In this document: piece by piece, positions 1 through 12,191 of the stretch
Position numbering within the stretch: position 1 is the first letter of the stretch
How the letters are laid out: the number at the start of each line of letters is the position of its first letter
Origin: Nomia melanderi
Lineage: Eukaryota; Arthropoda; Insecta; Hymenoptera; Halictidae
Direction of reading: 5' to 3'
Length of the DNA: 64,000 bases
NCBI RefSeq assembly: GCF_051020985.1
Contig: NW_027475174.1
Coordinates: forward strand, 372,001-436,000
Made by a program: the position numbers and the translations under genes
The notes under the pieces: generated by a model
Database searches by the model: none
What the model was told of the DNA's origin: nothing
What the model saw: only the letters and a program-made list of their open reading frames with translations

Positions 1-116
1 TCGGTATCCGTCACCCAAAGTCATGTAAAAATTCAGCATATATATGGAGCTTTCTCGGGTGCTATTACAGATAGCGCAATAAATCAAAGTGCATTGTCTG
101 TAGGAGGCCCTGGAGC
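1..116 (+). repeat. Partial left-edge monomer, D-A type
   Basis: The window opens at about consensus position 60, inside a divergent D-A central segment ('tcggtatccgtcaccc'). The array therefore continues to the left of the window. Confidence 0.9.
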
Positions 117-884
117 ATGAATCTAGGCAGCGGGAACGACCTCGGACCACCAGGGGCCGAGTAAACCACCGTCTCATGGGGCCGGACACTCAGGGTCAGG
201 GAAAAATCCAATATATATCTGGTGATATCTCGGGTGCTATAACAGATAGCGCCATAAATCAAAGTGCATTGTCTGTAGGATGCCCTGGCTCATGAATCTG
301 TGCCGCGGGAGCGACCTCGGACCACCAGGGGCCGAGAAAACCACAGTCTCATGGGGCCGGACACTCAGGGTCAGGGAAAAATCCAATATATATCTGGTGA
401 TATCTCGGGTGGTATTAGAGATAGCGCAATAAACCAAAGTGAATTATCTGCAGGCGGCCCTGGCGCATGCATCTGTGCAGCGGGAACGACCTCGGACCAC
501 CAGGCGCCGAGAAAACCACCGTCTCATGGGGCCGGACTGTCAGTGTCAGGGAAAACTCCATTATATATCTGGTGATATCTCGGGTGCTATTAGAGATAGC
601 GCGATAAACCAAAGTGAATTATCTGCAGGAGGCCCTGGCGCATGCATCTGTGCAGCGGGAACGACCTCGGACCACCAGGGGACGAGAAAACCACCGTCTC
701 ATGGGGCCGGACACTCAGGGTCAGGGAAAAATCCAATATATATCTGGTGATATCTCGGGTGCTATTACAGATAGCGCAATAAATCAAAGTGCATTGTCTG
801 TAGGAGGCCCTGGCGCATGAATCTGTGCAGCGGGAACGACCTCGGACCACCAGGGGCCGAGACAACCGCCGTCTCATGGGGCGG

Positions 885-1255
885 GACACTCAGGGTCAGG
901 GAAAAATCAAATATATATCTGGTTATATCTCGGGTGCTATTAGTGATAGCGCAATAAATCAAAGAGCATTGTCCGTTGGAGGCCATTGCGCATGAATCTG
1001 TGCAGCAGGAACGACATCAGACCACAAGGGGCCGAGAAAATTACAGATTTTCGGAATCCGTCACCCAAGCTCATGTAAAAATCCAGCATATATCTGATGA
1101 TATCTCGGGTGCTGTTACAGATAGCGCGATAAATCAAAGTGCATTGTCTGCAGGAAGCCCTGGCGCATGATTCTGTACAGTGGGAGCGACCTCGGACCAC
1201 CAGGAGCCGAGAAAATCACCGTCTCATGGGGCCGGACTGTCAGGGTCAGGGAAAA
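885..1255 (+). repeat. Older duplication, copy 1 (offset 1,749 bp)
   Basis: Shares rare alleles with 2,634-3,004: 'gctattagtgatagcg', 'agagcattgtccgt' and 'ttctgtacagtgggagcg'. Several differences indicate an older event. Confidence 0.65.
992..1166 (+). repeat. D-A divergent monomer
   Basis: The central segment reads 'ttacagattttcggaatccg' followed by 'tcacccaagctcatg', replacing the usual 'gtctcatggggccgg' segment. The flanks are ordinary monomer. Paired with 2,741-2,915 by an older 10-unit duplication. Confidence 0.85.
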
Positions 1256-1866
1256 ATCCAATATATATCTGGTGATATCTCGGGTGCTATTACAGATAGC
1301 GCAATAAACCAAAGGGAATTATCTGCAGGAGGCCCTGGCGCATGCATCTGTGCAGCGGGAACGACCTCGGACCACCAGCGGCCGAGAAAACCACCGTCTC
1401 ATGGGGCCGGGCACTCAGGGTCAGGGAAAAATCCAATATATATCTGGTGATATCTCGGATGCTATTAGAAATAGCGCAATAAACCGAAGTGAATTGTCTG
1501 CAGGAGGCCCTGTCGCATGAATCTGTGCAGCGGGAAGGACCTCGGACCACCAGGGGCCGAGAAAACTACAGTCTCATAGGGCCGGACACTCAGGGTCAGG
1601 GGAAAATCCAATATATATCTGGTGAAATCTCGGGTGCTATTAGAGATAGCGCAATAAACCGAAGTGAATTATCTGCAGGCGGCCCTGGCGCATGCATCTG
1701 TGCAGCGGGAACGACCTCGGACCACCAGGGGCCGAGACAACCGCCGTCTCATGGGGCGGGACACTCAGGGTCAGGGAAAAATCTAATATATATCTGGTGA
1801 TATCTCGGGTGCTATTATAGATGGCGCAATAAATCAAAGTGCATTGTCTGCAGAAGGCCCTGGCGC

Positions 1867-2041
1867 ATGAATCTGTGAAGTAGAAACGACCTCGGATCTC
1901 CAGGGGCCGAGAAAATTACAGATTTTCTGTATCCGTCACCCAAAGTCATGTAAAAATCCAGCATATATATGGTGCTTTCTCGGGTGCTATTACAGATAGC
2001 CCAATAAATCAAAGTGCATTGTCTGTAGGAGGCCCTGGCGC
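1867..2041 (+). repeat. D-A divergent monomer
   Basis: The central segment reads 'tctgtatccgtcacccaaag', followed by 'ggtgctttctcggg' in place of 'ggtgatatctcggg', so the EcoRV site and dyad 2 are lost. Confidence 0.85.
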
Positions 2042-2215
2042 ATGAATCTGTGCAGCGGAACGACCTCGGACCACCAGGGGCCGAGAAAACCACCGTCTCA
2101 CGGGGCCGGACACTCAGGGTCAGGGCAAAATCCAATATATATCTGGTGATATCTCGGGTGCTCTTAGAGATAGCGCGATAAATCAAAGTGCTTTGTCTGC
2201 GGGAGGCCCTGGCGC
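2042..2215 (+). repeat. 174-bp monomer (1-bp deletion in head)
   Basis: 'gcagcggaacg' replaces 'gcagcgggaacg' near 2,057. The only copy of this deletion that changes array phase. Confidence 0.8.
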
Positions 2216-2633
2216 ATGAATCTGTGTAGCGGCAACGACCTCGGACCACCAGGGGCCGAGAAAACCACCGACACATGGGGCCGGACACTCAGGGTCAGGG
2301 AAAAATCCAATATATATCTGGTGATATCTCGGGTGCTATTAGACATAGTGCAATAAACCAAAGTGAATTATCTGCAGGAGGCCCTGGCGCATGAATCTCT
2401 GCAGCGGGAACGAACTCGGACCACCAGGGGCCGAGAAAACCACCGACACATGGGGCCGGACACTCAGGGTCAGGGAAAAATCCAATATATATCTGGTGAT
2501 ATCTCGGGTGCCATTAGAGATAGCGCAATAAACCAAAGTGAATTATCTATAGGAGGCCCTGGCGCATGAATCTGTGTAGCGGGAACGACCTCGGACCTCC
2601 AGGGGCCGAGAAAACCACCGTCTCATGGGGCCG

Positions 2634-3004
2634 GACACTCAGGGTCAGGGAAAAATCAAATATATATCTGGTGATATCTCGGGTGCTATTAGTGATAGCG
2701 CAATAAATCAAAGAGCATTGTCCGTAGGAGGCCATTGCGCATGAACCTGTGCAGCAGGAACGACATCGGACCACAAGGGGCCGAGAATATTACAGATTTT
2801 CGGAATCCGTCACCCAAGCTCATGTAAAAATCCGGCATATATCTGGTGATATCTCGGGTGCTATTACAGATAGCGCGATAAATCAAAGTGCATTGTCTGC
2901 AGGAAGCCCTGGCGCATGATTCTGTACAGTGGGAGCGACCTCGGACCACAAGGAGCCGAGAAAATCACCGTCTCATGGGGCCGGACTGTCAGGGTCAGTG
3001 AAAA
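2634..3004 (+). repeat. Older duplication, copy 2 (offset 1,749 bp)
   Basis: Partner of 885-1,255. The offset is 10 units minus the 1-bp deletion near 2,057. Confidence 0.65.
2741..2915 (+). repeat. D-A divergent monomer
   Basis: The central segment matches the 992 copy, including 'cacccaagctcatg'. It keeps 'ggtgatatctcggg'. Confidence 0.85.
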
Positions 3005-3090
3005 ATCCAATATATATCTGATGATATCTCGGGTGATATTAGAGATAGCGCAATAAATCAAAGTGCATTGTACTTAGGAGGCACTTGCGC

Positions 3091-3266
3091 ATGAATCTGT
3101 GCAGCAGGAACGACATGGGAGCACCAGGGGCCGAGAAAATTACAGATTTTCGGTATCCGTCACCCAAAGTCATGTAAAAATTCAGCATATATATGGAGCT
3201 TTCTCGGGTGCTATTACAGATATGCGCAATAAATCAAAGTGCATTGTCTGTAGGAGGCCGTGGCGC
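3091..3266 (+). repeat. D-A divergent monomer with 1-bp insertion (176 bp)
   Basis: Second copy of the partial left-edge unit. It reads 'acagatatgcgcaat' instead of 'acagatagcgcaat', an extra base near 3,223 that shifts the phase by +1. Confidence 0.85.
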
Positions 3267-3419
3267 ATGAATCTAGGCAGCGGGAACGACCTCGGACCAC
3301 CAGGGGCCGAGTAAACCACCGTCTCATGGGGCCGGACACTCAGGGTCAGGGAAAAATCCAATATATATCTGGTGATATCTCGGGTGCTATAACAGATAGC
3401 GCCATAAATCAAAGTGCAT
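3150..3419 (+). repeat. Second copy of the window's first 270 bp
   Basis: Matches 1-270 through the rare alleles 'atctaggcagcggg', 'ccgagtaaacc' and 'gctataacagatagcgccat'. The offset is 18 units minus 1 bp, with the insertion at 3,223 as a later difference. Confidence 0.75.
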
Positions 3420-4316
3420 TGTCTGCAGGAGGCCCTGGCGCATGAATCTGTGCAGCGGGCACGACCTCGGACCACCAGGGGCCGAGAAAACCACCGTCTC
3501 GTGGGGCAGGACTGTCAGGGTGAGAGAAAAATCCAATATATATTAGGTGATATCTCGGGTGCTATTAGAGATAGCACGATGAATCAAAGTGCATTGTCTG
3601 CAGGAAGCCCTGGCGCATGATTCTGTGCAGCGGGAACGACCTCGGACCACTAGGGGCCGAGAAAACCACCGTCTCATGGGCCGGACACTCAGGGTCGGTT
3701 GAAAAATTCAATATATATCTGGTGATATCTCGGGTGCTCTTACAGATAGCGCACTAAACCAAAGTGAATTATCTGCAGCGGGCCCTGGCGCATGAATCTA
3801 TGCAGCGGGAACGTCCCCGGACCACCAGGGGCCGAGAAAATCACCGTCTCGTGGGGCAGGACTGTCAGGGTCAGAGAAAAATCCAACATATATCTGGTGA
3901 TATATCGGGTGCTATTAGAGATAACGCAATAAACCAACGTGAATTATCTGCAGGAGGCCCTGGCGCATGAATACGTGCAGCGGGAACGACCTCGGACCAC
4001 CAGGGGCCGAGAAAACCACCGTCTCATGGGGCCGGACACTCAGGGTCATGGAAAAATCCAATATATATCTGGTGATATCTCGGGTGCTATTAGAGATAGC
4101 GCAATAATCCAAAGTGCATTGTCTGTAGGAGGCACTGGCGAATGAATCTGTGCAGCGGCAACGACCTCGGACCACCAGGGGCCGAGAAAATCACCGTCTC
4201 ATGGGGCCGGACTGTCAGGGTCGGGGAAAAATCGAATATATACCTGGTGATATCTCGGGTGCTATTAGAGATATCGCAATAAACAAAAGTGAATTGTCTG
4301 CAGGAGGCCCTGGTGC

Positions 4317-4491
4317 ATGAATCTGTGCAGCGGGAACGACCTCGGACCACCAGGGGCCGAGAAAACCACCGACACATGGGGCCGCACACGCAAGGTCATG
4401 TAAAAACCCAGGATGTATCTGATGATATCTCGGGTGCTATTAGAGATAGCGCAATAAACCAAAGTGCATTGCCTGTAGGAGGACCTGGCGC
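4317..4491 (+). repeat. Hybrid D-like monomer
   Basis: 'gacacatggggccgcacacg' joins to 'caaggtcatgtaaaaaccc' and 'aggatgtatctgatg'. The left part of the segment is canonical and the right part is D-like. The same hybrid occurs at 6,067. Confidence 0.75.
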
Positions 4492-6066
4492 ATGAATCTG
4501 TTCAGCGGGAACGACCTCGGACCACCAGGGGCCGAGAAAACCACCGTCTCATGGGGCCGGACTGTCCGGGTCAGGGAAAAATCCAATATATATTAGGTGA
4601 TATCTCGGGTGCTATTAGAGATAGCACGATGAATCAAAGTGCATTGTCTGCAGCAAGCCCTGGCGCATGATTCTGTGCAGCGGGAACGACCTCGGACCAC
4701 CAGAGGCCGAGAAAACCACCGTCTCATGGGGTCGGACACTCAGGGTCAGAGAAAAATCCAACATATATCTGGTGATATCTCGGGTCCTATTAGAGATAAC
4801 GCAATAAACCAAAGTGAATTGTCTGCAGGAGGCGCTGGCGCATGAATCTGTGCAGCGGCAACGACCTCGGACCACCAGGGGCCGAGAAAACCACCGTCTC
4901 ATGGGGCCGGACACTCAGGGTCGGGGAAAAATCCAATATATATCTGGTGATATCTCGGGTGCTATTAGAGATAGCGCAATAAACCACAGTGCGTTGCCTG
5001 TAGGAGGCCCTGGCGCATGAATCTGTTCAGCGGGAACGACCTCGGACCACCAGGGGCCGAGAAAACCACAGTCTCATGGGGCCGGACCCTCAGGGTCAGG
5101 GGAAAATCCAATATATATCTGGTGATATCTCGGGTGCTATTAGAGATTGCGCAATAAACCAACGTGAATTATCTGCAGGAGGCCCTGGCGCATGAATACG
5201 TGCAGCGGCAACGACCTCGGACCACCAGGGGCCGAGAAAACAACCGTCTCATGGGGCCGGACACTCAGGGTCATGGAAAAATCCAATATATATCTGGTGA
5301 TATCTCGGGTGCTATTAGAGATAGCGCAATAAATCAAAGTGCATTGTCTGCAGGAAGCCCTGGCGCATGATTCTGTGCAGCGGGAACTACCTCGGACCAC
5401 CAGGGGCCGAGAAAATCACCGTCTCGTGGGGCAGGACTGTCAGGGTCAGGGGAAAATCCAACATATATCTGGTGATATCTCGGGTTCTATTAGAGATAGC
5501 GCAATAAACCAAAGTGAATTGCCTGCAGGAGGCCCTAGCAAATGAATCTGTGCAGCGGCAACGACCTCGGACCACTAGGGGCCGAGAAAATCACCGTCTC
5601 ATGGGGCCGGACTGTCAGGGTCAGGGAAAAATCCAATATATATCTGGTGATATCCCGGGTGCTATTAGAGATAGCGATATAAATCAAAGTGCATTGTCTT
5701 CAGGAGGCACTGGCGAATGAATCTGTGCAGCATGAACGACCTCGGACCACTAGGGGCCGAGAAAACCACCGTCTCATTTGGCCGGACTGTCAGGGTCAGA
5801 GAAAAATCCATTATATATCTGGTGATATCTCGGGTGCTATTAGAGATAGCGCGATAAACCACAGTGAATTATCATTTGGAGGCCCTGGCGCATGAATCTG
5901 TGCAGCGGGAACGACCTCGGATCACTAGGGTCCGAGAAAACCACCGTCTCATGGGGCCGGACACTCAGGGTCGGGGAAAAATTCAATATATACCTGGTGA
6001 TATCTCGGGTGCTATTAGAGATATCGCAATAAACAAAAGTGAATTATCTGCAGGAGGCCCTGGTGC

Positions 6067-6241
6067 ATGAATCTGTGCAGCGGGAACGACCTCGGACCAC
6101 CAGGGGCCGAGAAAACCACCGACACATGGGGCCGCACACGCAAGGTCATGTAAAAACCCAGGATGTATCTGATGATATCTCGGGTGCTATTAGAGATAGT
6201 GCAATAAATCAAAGTGCATTGTCTGTAGGAGGCACTGGCGA
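6067..6241 (+). repeat. Hybrid D-like monomer
   Basis: Near-identical to the 4,317 unit (offset 1,750 bp, 10 units), including 'ggatgtatctgatgatatc'. Confidence 0.75.
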
Positions 6242-6684
6242 ATGAATCTGTGCAGCAGGAACGACCTCGGACCACTAGGGGCCGAGAAAACCACCGTCTC
6301 ATGGGGCCGGACACTCAGGGTCGGGGAAAAATCCAATATATACCTGGCGATATCTCGGGTGCTATTAGAGATAGCGCAATAAACCAACGTGAATTATCTG
6401 CAGGAGGCCCTGGCGCATGAATACGTGCAGCGGGAACGACCTCGGACCACCAGGGGCCGAGAAAACCACCGTCTCATGGGGCCGGACACTCAGGGTCATG
6501 GAAAAATCCAATATATATCTGGTGATATCTCGTGTGCTATTAGAGATAGCGCAACAAACCAAAGTGCATTGTCTGCAGGAGGCCCTGGCGCATGAATCTG
6601 TGCAGCGGCAACGACCTCGGACCGCCAGGGGCCGAGAATACCACCGTCTCATTGGGCCGGACCCTCAGGGTCGGGGAAAAATCC

Positions 6685-7455
6685 AATATATATCTGGTGA
6701 TATCTCGGGTGCTATTAGAGATAGCGCAATAAACCAGAGTGAATTATCTGCAGGAGGCCCTGGCGCATGAATCTGTGCAGCGGGAACGACCTCGGACCAC
6801 CAGGGGCCTAGACAACCACTGTCTCATGGGGCCGGCCACTCAGGGTCAGGGAAAAATCCGATATATATCTGGTGATATCTCGGGCGCTATTACAGATAGC
6901 GCAATAAATCAAAGTGCATTGTCTGCTGGAGGCCCTGGCGCATGCATCTGTGCAGCAGGAACGACCTCGGACCACCAGGGGCCGAGAAAATAACAGATTT
7001 TCGGTGTCCGTCACCCAAAGTCATGTAAAAATCCAGCATATATATGGTGCTTCCTCGGGTGCTATTACAGATAGCGCAATAAACCAAAGTGCATTGTCTG
7101 TAGGAGGCCCTGGCGCATGAATCTGTACAGCGGGAACGACCTCTGATCAACAGGGAGCGAGAAAACCACCGACACATGGGGCCGGACACTGAGGGTCAGG
7201 GAAAAATCGAATATATATCTGGTGATATCTCGTGTGCTATTAGAGATAGCGCAACAAACCAAAGTGCATTGTCTGCAGGAGGCCCTGGCGCATGAATCTG
7301 TGCAGCGGCAACGACCTCGGACCGCCAGGGGCCGAGAATACCACCGTCTCATTGGGCCGGACCCTCAGGGTCGGGGAAAAATCCAATATATGTGTGGTGA
7401 TATCTCGGGTGCTATTAGACATAGCGCAATAAACCAAAGTGAATTATCTGCAGGA
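6685..7455 (+). repeat. Duplicated block, copy 1 (offset 2,975 bp)
   Basis: About 771 bp matching 9,660-10,430, including 'cctagacaaccactg', a D-A unit and 'ctgatcaacaggg'. A few single-base differences. Confidence 0.75.
6942..7116 (+). repeat. D-A divergent monomer
   Basis: The variant reads 'tttcggtgtccgtcaccc' with 'ggtgcttcctcggg'. It is near-identical to the units at 9,917 and 15,341. It starts 'atgcatctg', which creates an SphI/NsiI overlap (gcatgcat). Confidence 0.85.
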
Positions 7456-7641
7456 GTCCCAGGCCCATGAATCTGTGCAGCGGGAACGACCTCGGACCAC
7501 CAGGGGCCGAGAAAACCACCGTCTCATGGGGCCGGACTGTCAGGGTCAGGGAAAAATCCATTATATATCTGGTGATATCTCGGGTGCTGTTAAAGATAGC
7601 GCGATAAATCAAACTGCATTGTCTGCAGGAGGCCCTGGCGC

Positions 7642-7816
7642 CTGAATCTGTGAAGCGGAAACGACCTCGGACCACCAGGGGCCGAGAAAACCACCGACAC
7701 ATGGTGCCGGACACCCAAGGTCATGTAAAAATCCAGGATGTATCTGATGATATCTCGGGTGCTATTAGAGATAGCGCAATAAACCAAAGTGAATTATCTG
7801 CAGGAGGCCCTGGCGA
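7642..7816 (+). repeat. Hybrid D-like monomer
   Basis: Third hybrid, with 'acacccaaggtcatg' and 'ggatgtatctgatg'. It starts 'ctgaatctg'. Confidence 0.75.
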
Positions 7817-7991
7817 ATGAATCTGTGCAGCGGGAAAGACCTCGGATCACCAGGGTCCGAGAAAACCACCGTCTCATGGGGCCAGACACTCAGGGTCTGG
7901 GAAAAATCAAGTATATATCTGGTGATATCTCGGGTGCTATTAGAGATAGCGCAAAAAATCAAAGTGAATTGTCTCCAGGAAGCCCTGGCGC

Positions 7992-8341
7992 ATGAATCTG
8001 TTCAGCAGGAACGACATCGGACCACCAGGGGCCGAGAAAATTACAGATTTTCGGTATCCGTCACCCAAAGTCATGTAAAAATCCAGCATATATATGGTGC
8101 TTTCTCGGGTGCTATTACAGATAGCGCAATAAACCAAAGTGAATTATCTGCAGGAGGCCCTGGCGCCTGAATCTGTGCAGCGGGAACGACCTCGGACCAC
8201 CAGGGGCCGAGAAAATAACAGATTTTCGGTGTCCGTCACCCAAAGTCCTGTAAAAATCCAGCGTATATATGGTGCTTCCTCGGGTGCTATTACAGATAGC
8301 GCAATAAACCAAAGTGCATTGTCTGTAGGAGGCCCTGGCGC
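7992..8341 (+). repeat. Two adjacent D-A divergent monomers
   Basis: The units at 7,992 and 8,167 both carry D-A segments ('cggtatccgtcaccc' and 'cggtgtccgtcaccc'). This is the only place where two D-type units sit side by side. The second starts 'ctgaatctg' instead of 'atgaatctg'. Confidence 0.85.
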
Positions 8342-9659
8342 ATGAATCTGTGCAGCGGGAACGACCTCTGATCAACAGGGAGCGAGAAAACCACCGACAC
8401 ATGGGGCCGGACACTGAGGGTCAGGGAAAAATCGAATATATATCTGGTGATATCTCGTGTGCTATTAGAGATAGCGCAACAAACCAAAGTGCATTGTCTG
8501 CAGGAGTCCCAGGCCCATGAATCCGTGCAGCGGGAACGACCTCGGACCACCAGGGGCCGAGAAAACCACCGTCTCATGGGGCCGGACTGTCAGGGTCAGG
8601 GAAAAATCCATTATATATCTGGTGATATCTCGGGTGCTGTTAAAGATAGCGCGATAAATCAAAGTGCATTGTCTGCAGGAGTCCCTGGCGCATGAATCTG
8701 TGAAGCAGGAACGACCTCGGCCCTTCAGGGGCCGACAAAACCACCGTCTCATGGGGCCGGACACTCAGGGTCAGGGAAAAATCCAATATATATCTGGTGA
8801 TATCTCGGGTGCTCTTACAGATAGCGCAATAAACCAAAGTGAATTGTCTCCAGGAAGCCCTGGCGCATGAATCTGTTCAGAGGGATCGACCTCGGACCAC
8901 GAGGGACCGAGAAAACCATCGACACATGGGGCCGGACTGCCAGGGTCAGGGAAAAATCTAATATATATCTGGTCATATCTCGGGTGCTATTGGAGATAGC
9001 GCAATAAATCAAAGTGCATTGTCTGCAGGGGGTCCTACCGCATGAATCTGTGCAGCGGGAACGATCTCGGACCACCAGGTCCCGAGAGAACCACCGTCTC
9101 ATGGGGCCGGACCCTCAGGGTCGGGGAAAAGTCCAATATATATCTGGTGATATCCCGGGTGCTAATACAGATAGCGCAATAAATCAAAGTGCATTGTCTG
9201 TAGGAGGCCCTGGCGCATGAACCTGTGCAGCGGGAACGACCTCGGACCACCAGGGGCCGAGAAAACCACCGTCTCATGGGGCCGGACACTCAAGGTCGGG
9301 GAAAAATCCAATATATATCTGGTGATATCACGGGTGCTATTACAGATAGGGCAATAAATCAAAGTGCATTGTCTGTAGGAGGCCCTGGCGCATGAATCTG
9401 TGCAGCGGGATCGACCCCGGACCACCAGGGGCCGAGAAAACCGCCGTCTCATGGGGCCGGACACTCACGGTCAGGGGAAAATCTAATATATATCTGGTGA
9501 TATCTCGGGTGCTATTAGAGATAGCGCAATAAACCAGAGTGAATTATCTGCAGGATGCCCTGGCGCATGAATCTGTGCAGCGGGAACGATCTCGGACAAC
9601 CAGGGGCCGAGAAAACCACCGTCTCATTGGGCCGGACACTCAGGGTCAGGGAAAAATCC

Positions 9660-10430
9660 AATATATATCTGGTGATATCTCGGGTGCTATTAGAGATAGC
9701 GCAATAAACCAGAGTGAATTATCTGCAGGAGGCCCTGGCGCATGAATCTGTGCAGCGGGAACGACCTCGGACCACCAGGGGCCTAGACAACCACTGTCTC
9801 ATGGGGCCGGACACTCAGGGTCAGGGAAAAATCCGATATATATCTGGTGATATCTCGGGTGCTATTACAGATAGCGCAATAAATCAAAGTGCATTGTCTG
9901 CTGGAGGCCCTGGCGCATGCATCTGTGCAGCAGGAACGACCTCGGACCACCAGGGGCCGAGAAAATAACAGATTTTCGGTGTCCGTCACCCAAAGTCATG
10001 TAAAAATCCAGCATATATATGGTGCTTCCTCGGGTGCTATTACAGATAGCGCAATAAACCAAAGTGCATTGTCTGTAGGAGGCCCTGGCGCATGAATCTG
10101 AGCAGCGGGAACGACCTCTGATCAACAGGGAGCGAGAAAACCACCGACACATGGGGCCGGACACTGAGGGTCAGGGAAAAATCGAATATATATCTGGTGA
10201 TATCTCGTGTGCTATTAGAGATAGCGCAACAAACCAAAGTGCATTGTCTGCAGGAGGCCCTGGCGCATGAATCTGTGCAGCGGCAACGACCTCGGACCGC
10301 CAGGGGCCGAGAATACCACCGTCTCATTGGGCCGGACCCTCAGGGTCGGGGAAAAATCCAATATATGTGTGGTGATATCTCGGGTGCTATTAGACATGGC
10401 GCAATAAACCAAAGTGAATTATCTGCAGGA
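9660..10430 (+). repeat. Duplicated block, copy 2 (offset 2,975 bp)
   Basis: Partner of 6,685-7,455, 17 units away. Confidence 0.75.
9917..10091 (+). repeat. D-A divergent monomer
   Basis: Copy of the 6,942 unit, inside the 2,975-bp-offset duplication. Confidence 0.85.
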
Positions 10431-11666
10431 GGCCCTGGCGCATGAATCTGTGAAGCAGGAACGACCTCGGCCCTTCAGGGGCCGAGAAAACCACCGTCTC
10501 ATGGGGCCGGACACTCAGGGTCAGGGAAAAATCCAATATATATCTGGTGATATCTCGGGTGCTATTAGAGATAGCGCAATAAACCAGAGTGAATTATCTG
10601 CAGGTGGCCCTGGCGCATGAATCTGTGCAGCGGGAACGACCTCGGACCACCAGGGGCCGAGAAAACCACGGACTCATGGGGCCGGACACACAGGGTCAGG
10701 GAAAAATCCAATATATATCTGGTGATATCTCGGGTGCTCTTACAGATAGCGCAATAAACCAAAGTGAATTGTCTCCAGGAAGCCCTGGCGCATGAATCTG
10801 TTCAGAGGGATCGACCTCGGACCACGAGGGACCGAGAAAACCATCGACACATGTGGCCGGACTGCCAGGGTCAGGGAAAAATCTAATATATATCTGGTCA
10901 TATCTCGGGTGCTATTAGAGATAGCGCAATACATCAAAGTGCATTGTCTGCAGGGGGTCCTACCGCATGAATCTGTGCAGCGGGAACGATCTCGGACCAC
11001 CAGGTCCCGAGAGAACCACCGTCTCATGGGGCCGGACCCTCAGGGTCGGGGAAAAATCCAATATATATCTGGTGATATCCCGGGTGCTAATACAGATAGC
11101 GCAATAAATCAAAGTGCATTGTCTGTAGGAGGCCCTGGCGCATGAACCTGTGCAGCGGGAACGACCTCGGACCACCAGGGGCCGAGAAAACCACCGTCTC
11201 ATGGGGCCGGACACTCAAGGTCGGCGAAAAATCCAATATATATCTGGTGATATCACGGGTGCTATTACAGATAGGGCAATAAATCAAAGTGCATTGTCTG
11301 TAGGAGGCCCTGGCGCATGAATCTGTGCAGCGGGAACGATCTCGGACAACCAGGGGCCGAGAAAACCACCGTCTCATTGGGCCGGACACTCAGGGTCAGG
11401 GAAAAATCCAATATATATCTGGTGATATCTCGGGTGCTATTAGAGACAGCGCAATAAACCAGAGTGAATTATCTGCAGGAGGCCCTGGCGCATGAATCTG
11501 AGCAGCGGGAACGACCTCGGACCACCAGGGGCCTAGACAACCACTGTCTCATGGGGCCGGACACTCAGTGTCATGGAAAAATCCAATATATATCTGGTGA
11601 TATCTCGGGTGCTATTAGAGATAGCGCAATAAACAAAAGTGCATTGTCTGCAGGAGGCCCTGGCGC

Positions 11667-12191
11667 ATGAATCTGTGCAGCGGGAACGACCTCGGACCAC
11701 CAGGGGCCGAGAAAATCTCCGTCTCATGGCGCCTGACTGTCAGGGTCAGGGAAAAATCCCATATATAACGGGTGATATCTCGGGTGCCATTACAGATAGC
11801 GCAATAAATCAAAGTGCATTGTCTGTAGGAAGCACTGGCGCATGAATCTCTGCAGCGGGATCGACCTCGGACCACCAGGGGCCGAGAAAATCACCGTCTC
11901 ATGGGGCCGGACTGTCAGGGTCAGGGAAAAATCCAATATATATCTGGTGATATCTGGGGTGCTATTAGAGATATCGCAATAAACCAAAGTCCATTGGCTG
12001 CAGGAGGCCCTGGCGCATGAATCTGTGCAGCGGGAACGACCTCGGACCACCAGGGGCCGAGAAAACCACCGTCTCATGGGGTCGGACACTCAGGGTCAGG
12101 GAAAAATCCAATATATATGTGGTGATATCTCGGGTGCTATTACAGATAGCGCAATAAATCAAAGTGCATTGTCTGTAGGAGGCCCTGGCGC
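11667..12191 (+). repeat. m1-m2-m3 trimer core
   Basis: m1 11,667, m2 11,842, m3 12,017: the leftmost occurrence of the core that forms the pentamers of region 3. Confidence 0.75.

Larger units (their letters stand above)
1..8334 (+). repeat. Region 1: heterogeneous, older-looking subarray
   Basis: Adjacent monomers differ at many positions and only short, imperfect multi-unit duplications are visible. It holds 8 of the 10 D-A monomers, all three hybrid-D monomers, and the 'aatacgtgcag' alleles (units starting 3,967, 5,192 and 6,417). Low local homogeneity suggests weaker recent turnover. No genes are present. Confidence 0.65.
8335..11334 (+). repeat. 3-kb duplicated block, copy 1
   Basis: 8,335-10,099 matches 13,759-15,523 at offset 5,424 bp, and 10,431-11,334 matches 15,505-16,408 at offset 5,074 bp. 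The 350-bp change of offset means two monomers present here are missing in copy 2. The clearest internal difference is near 8,990. Confidence 0.8.
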
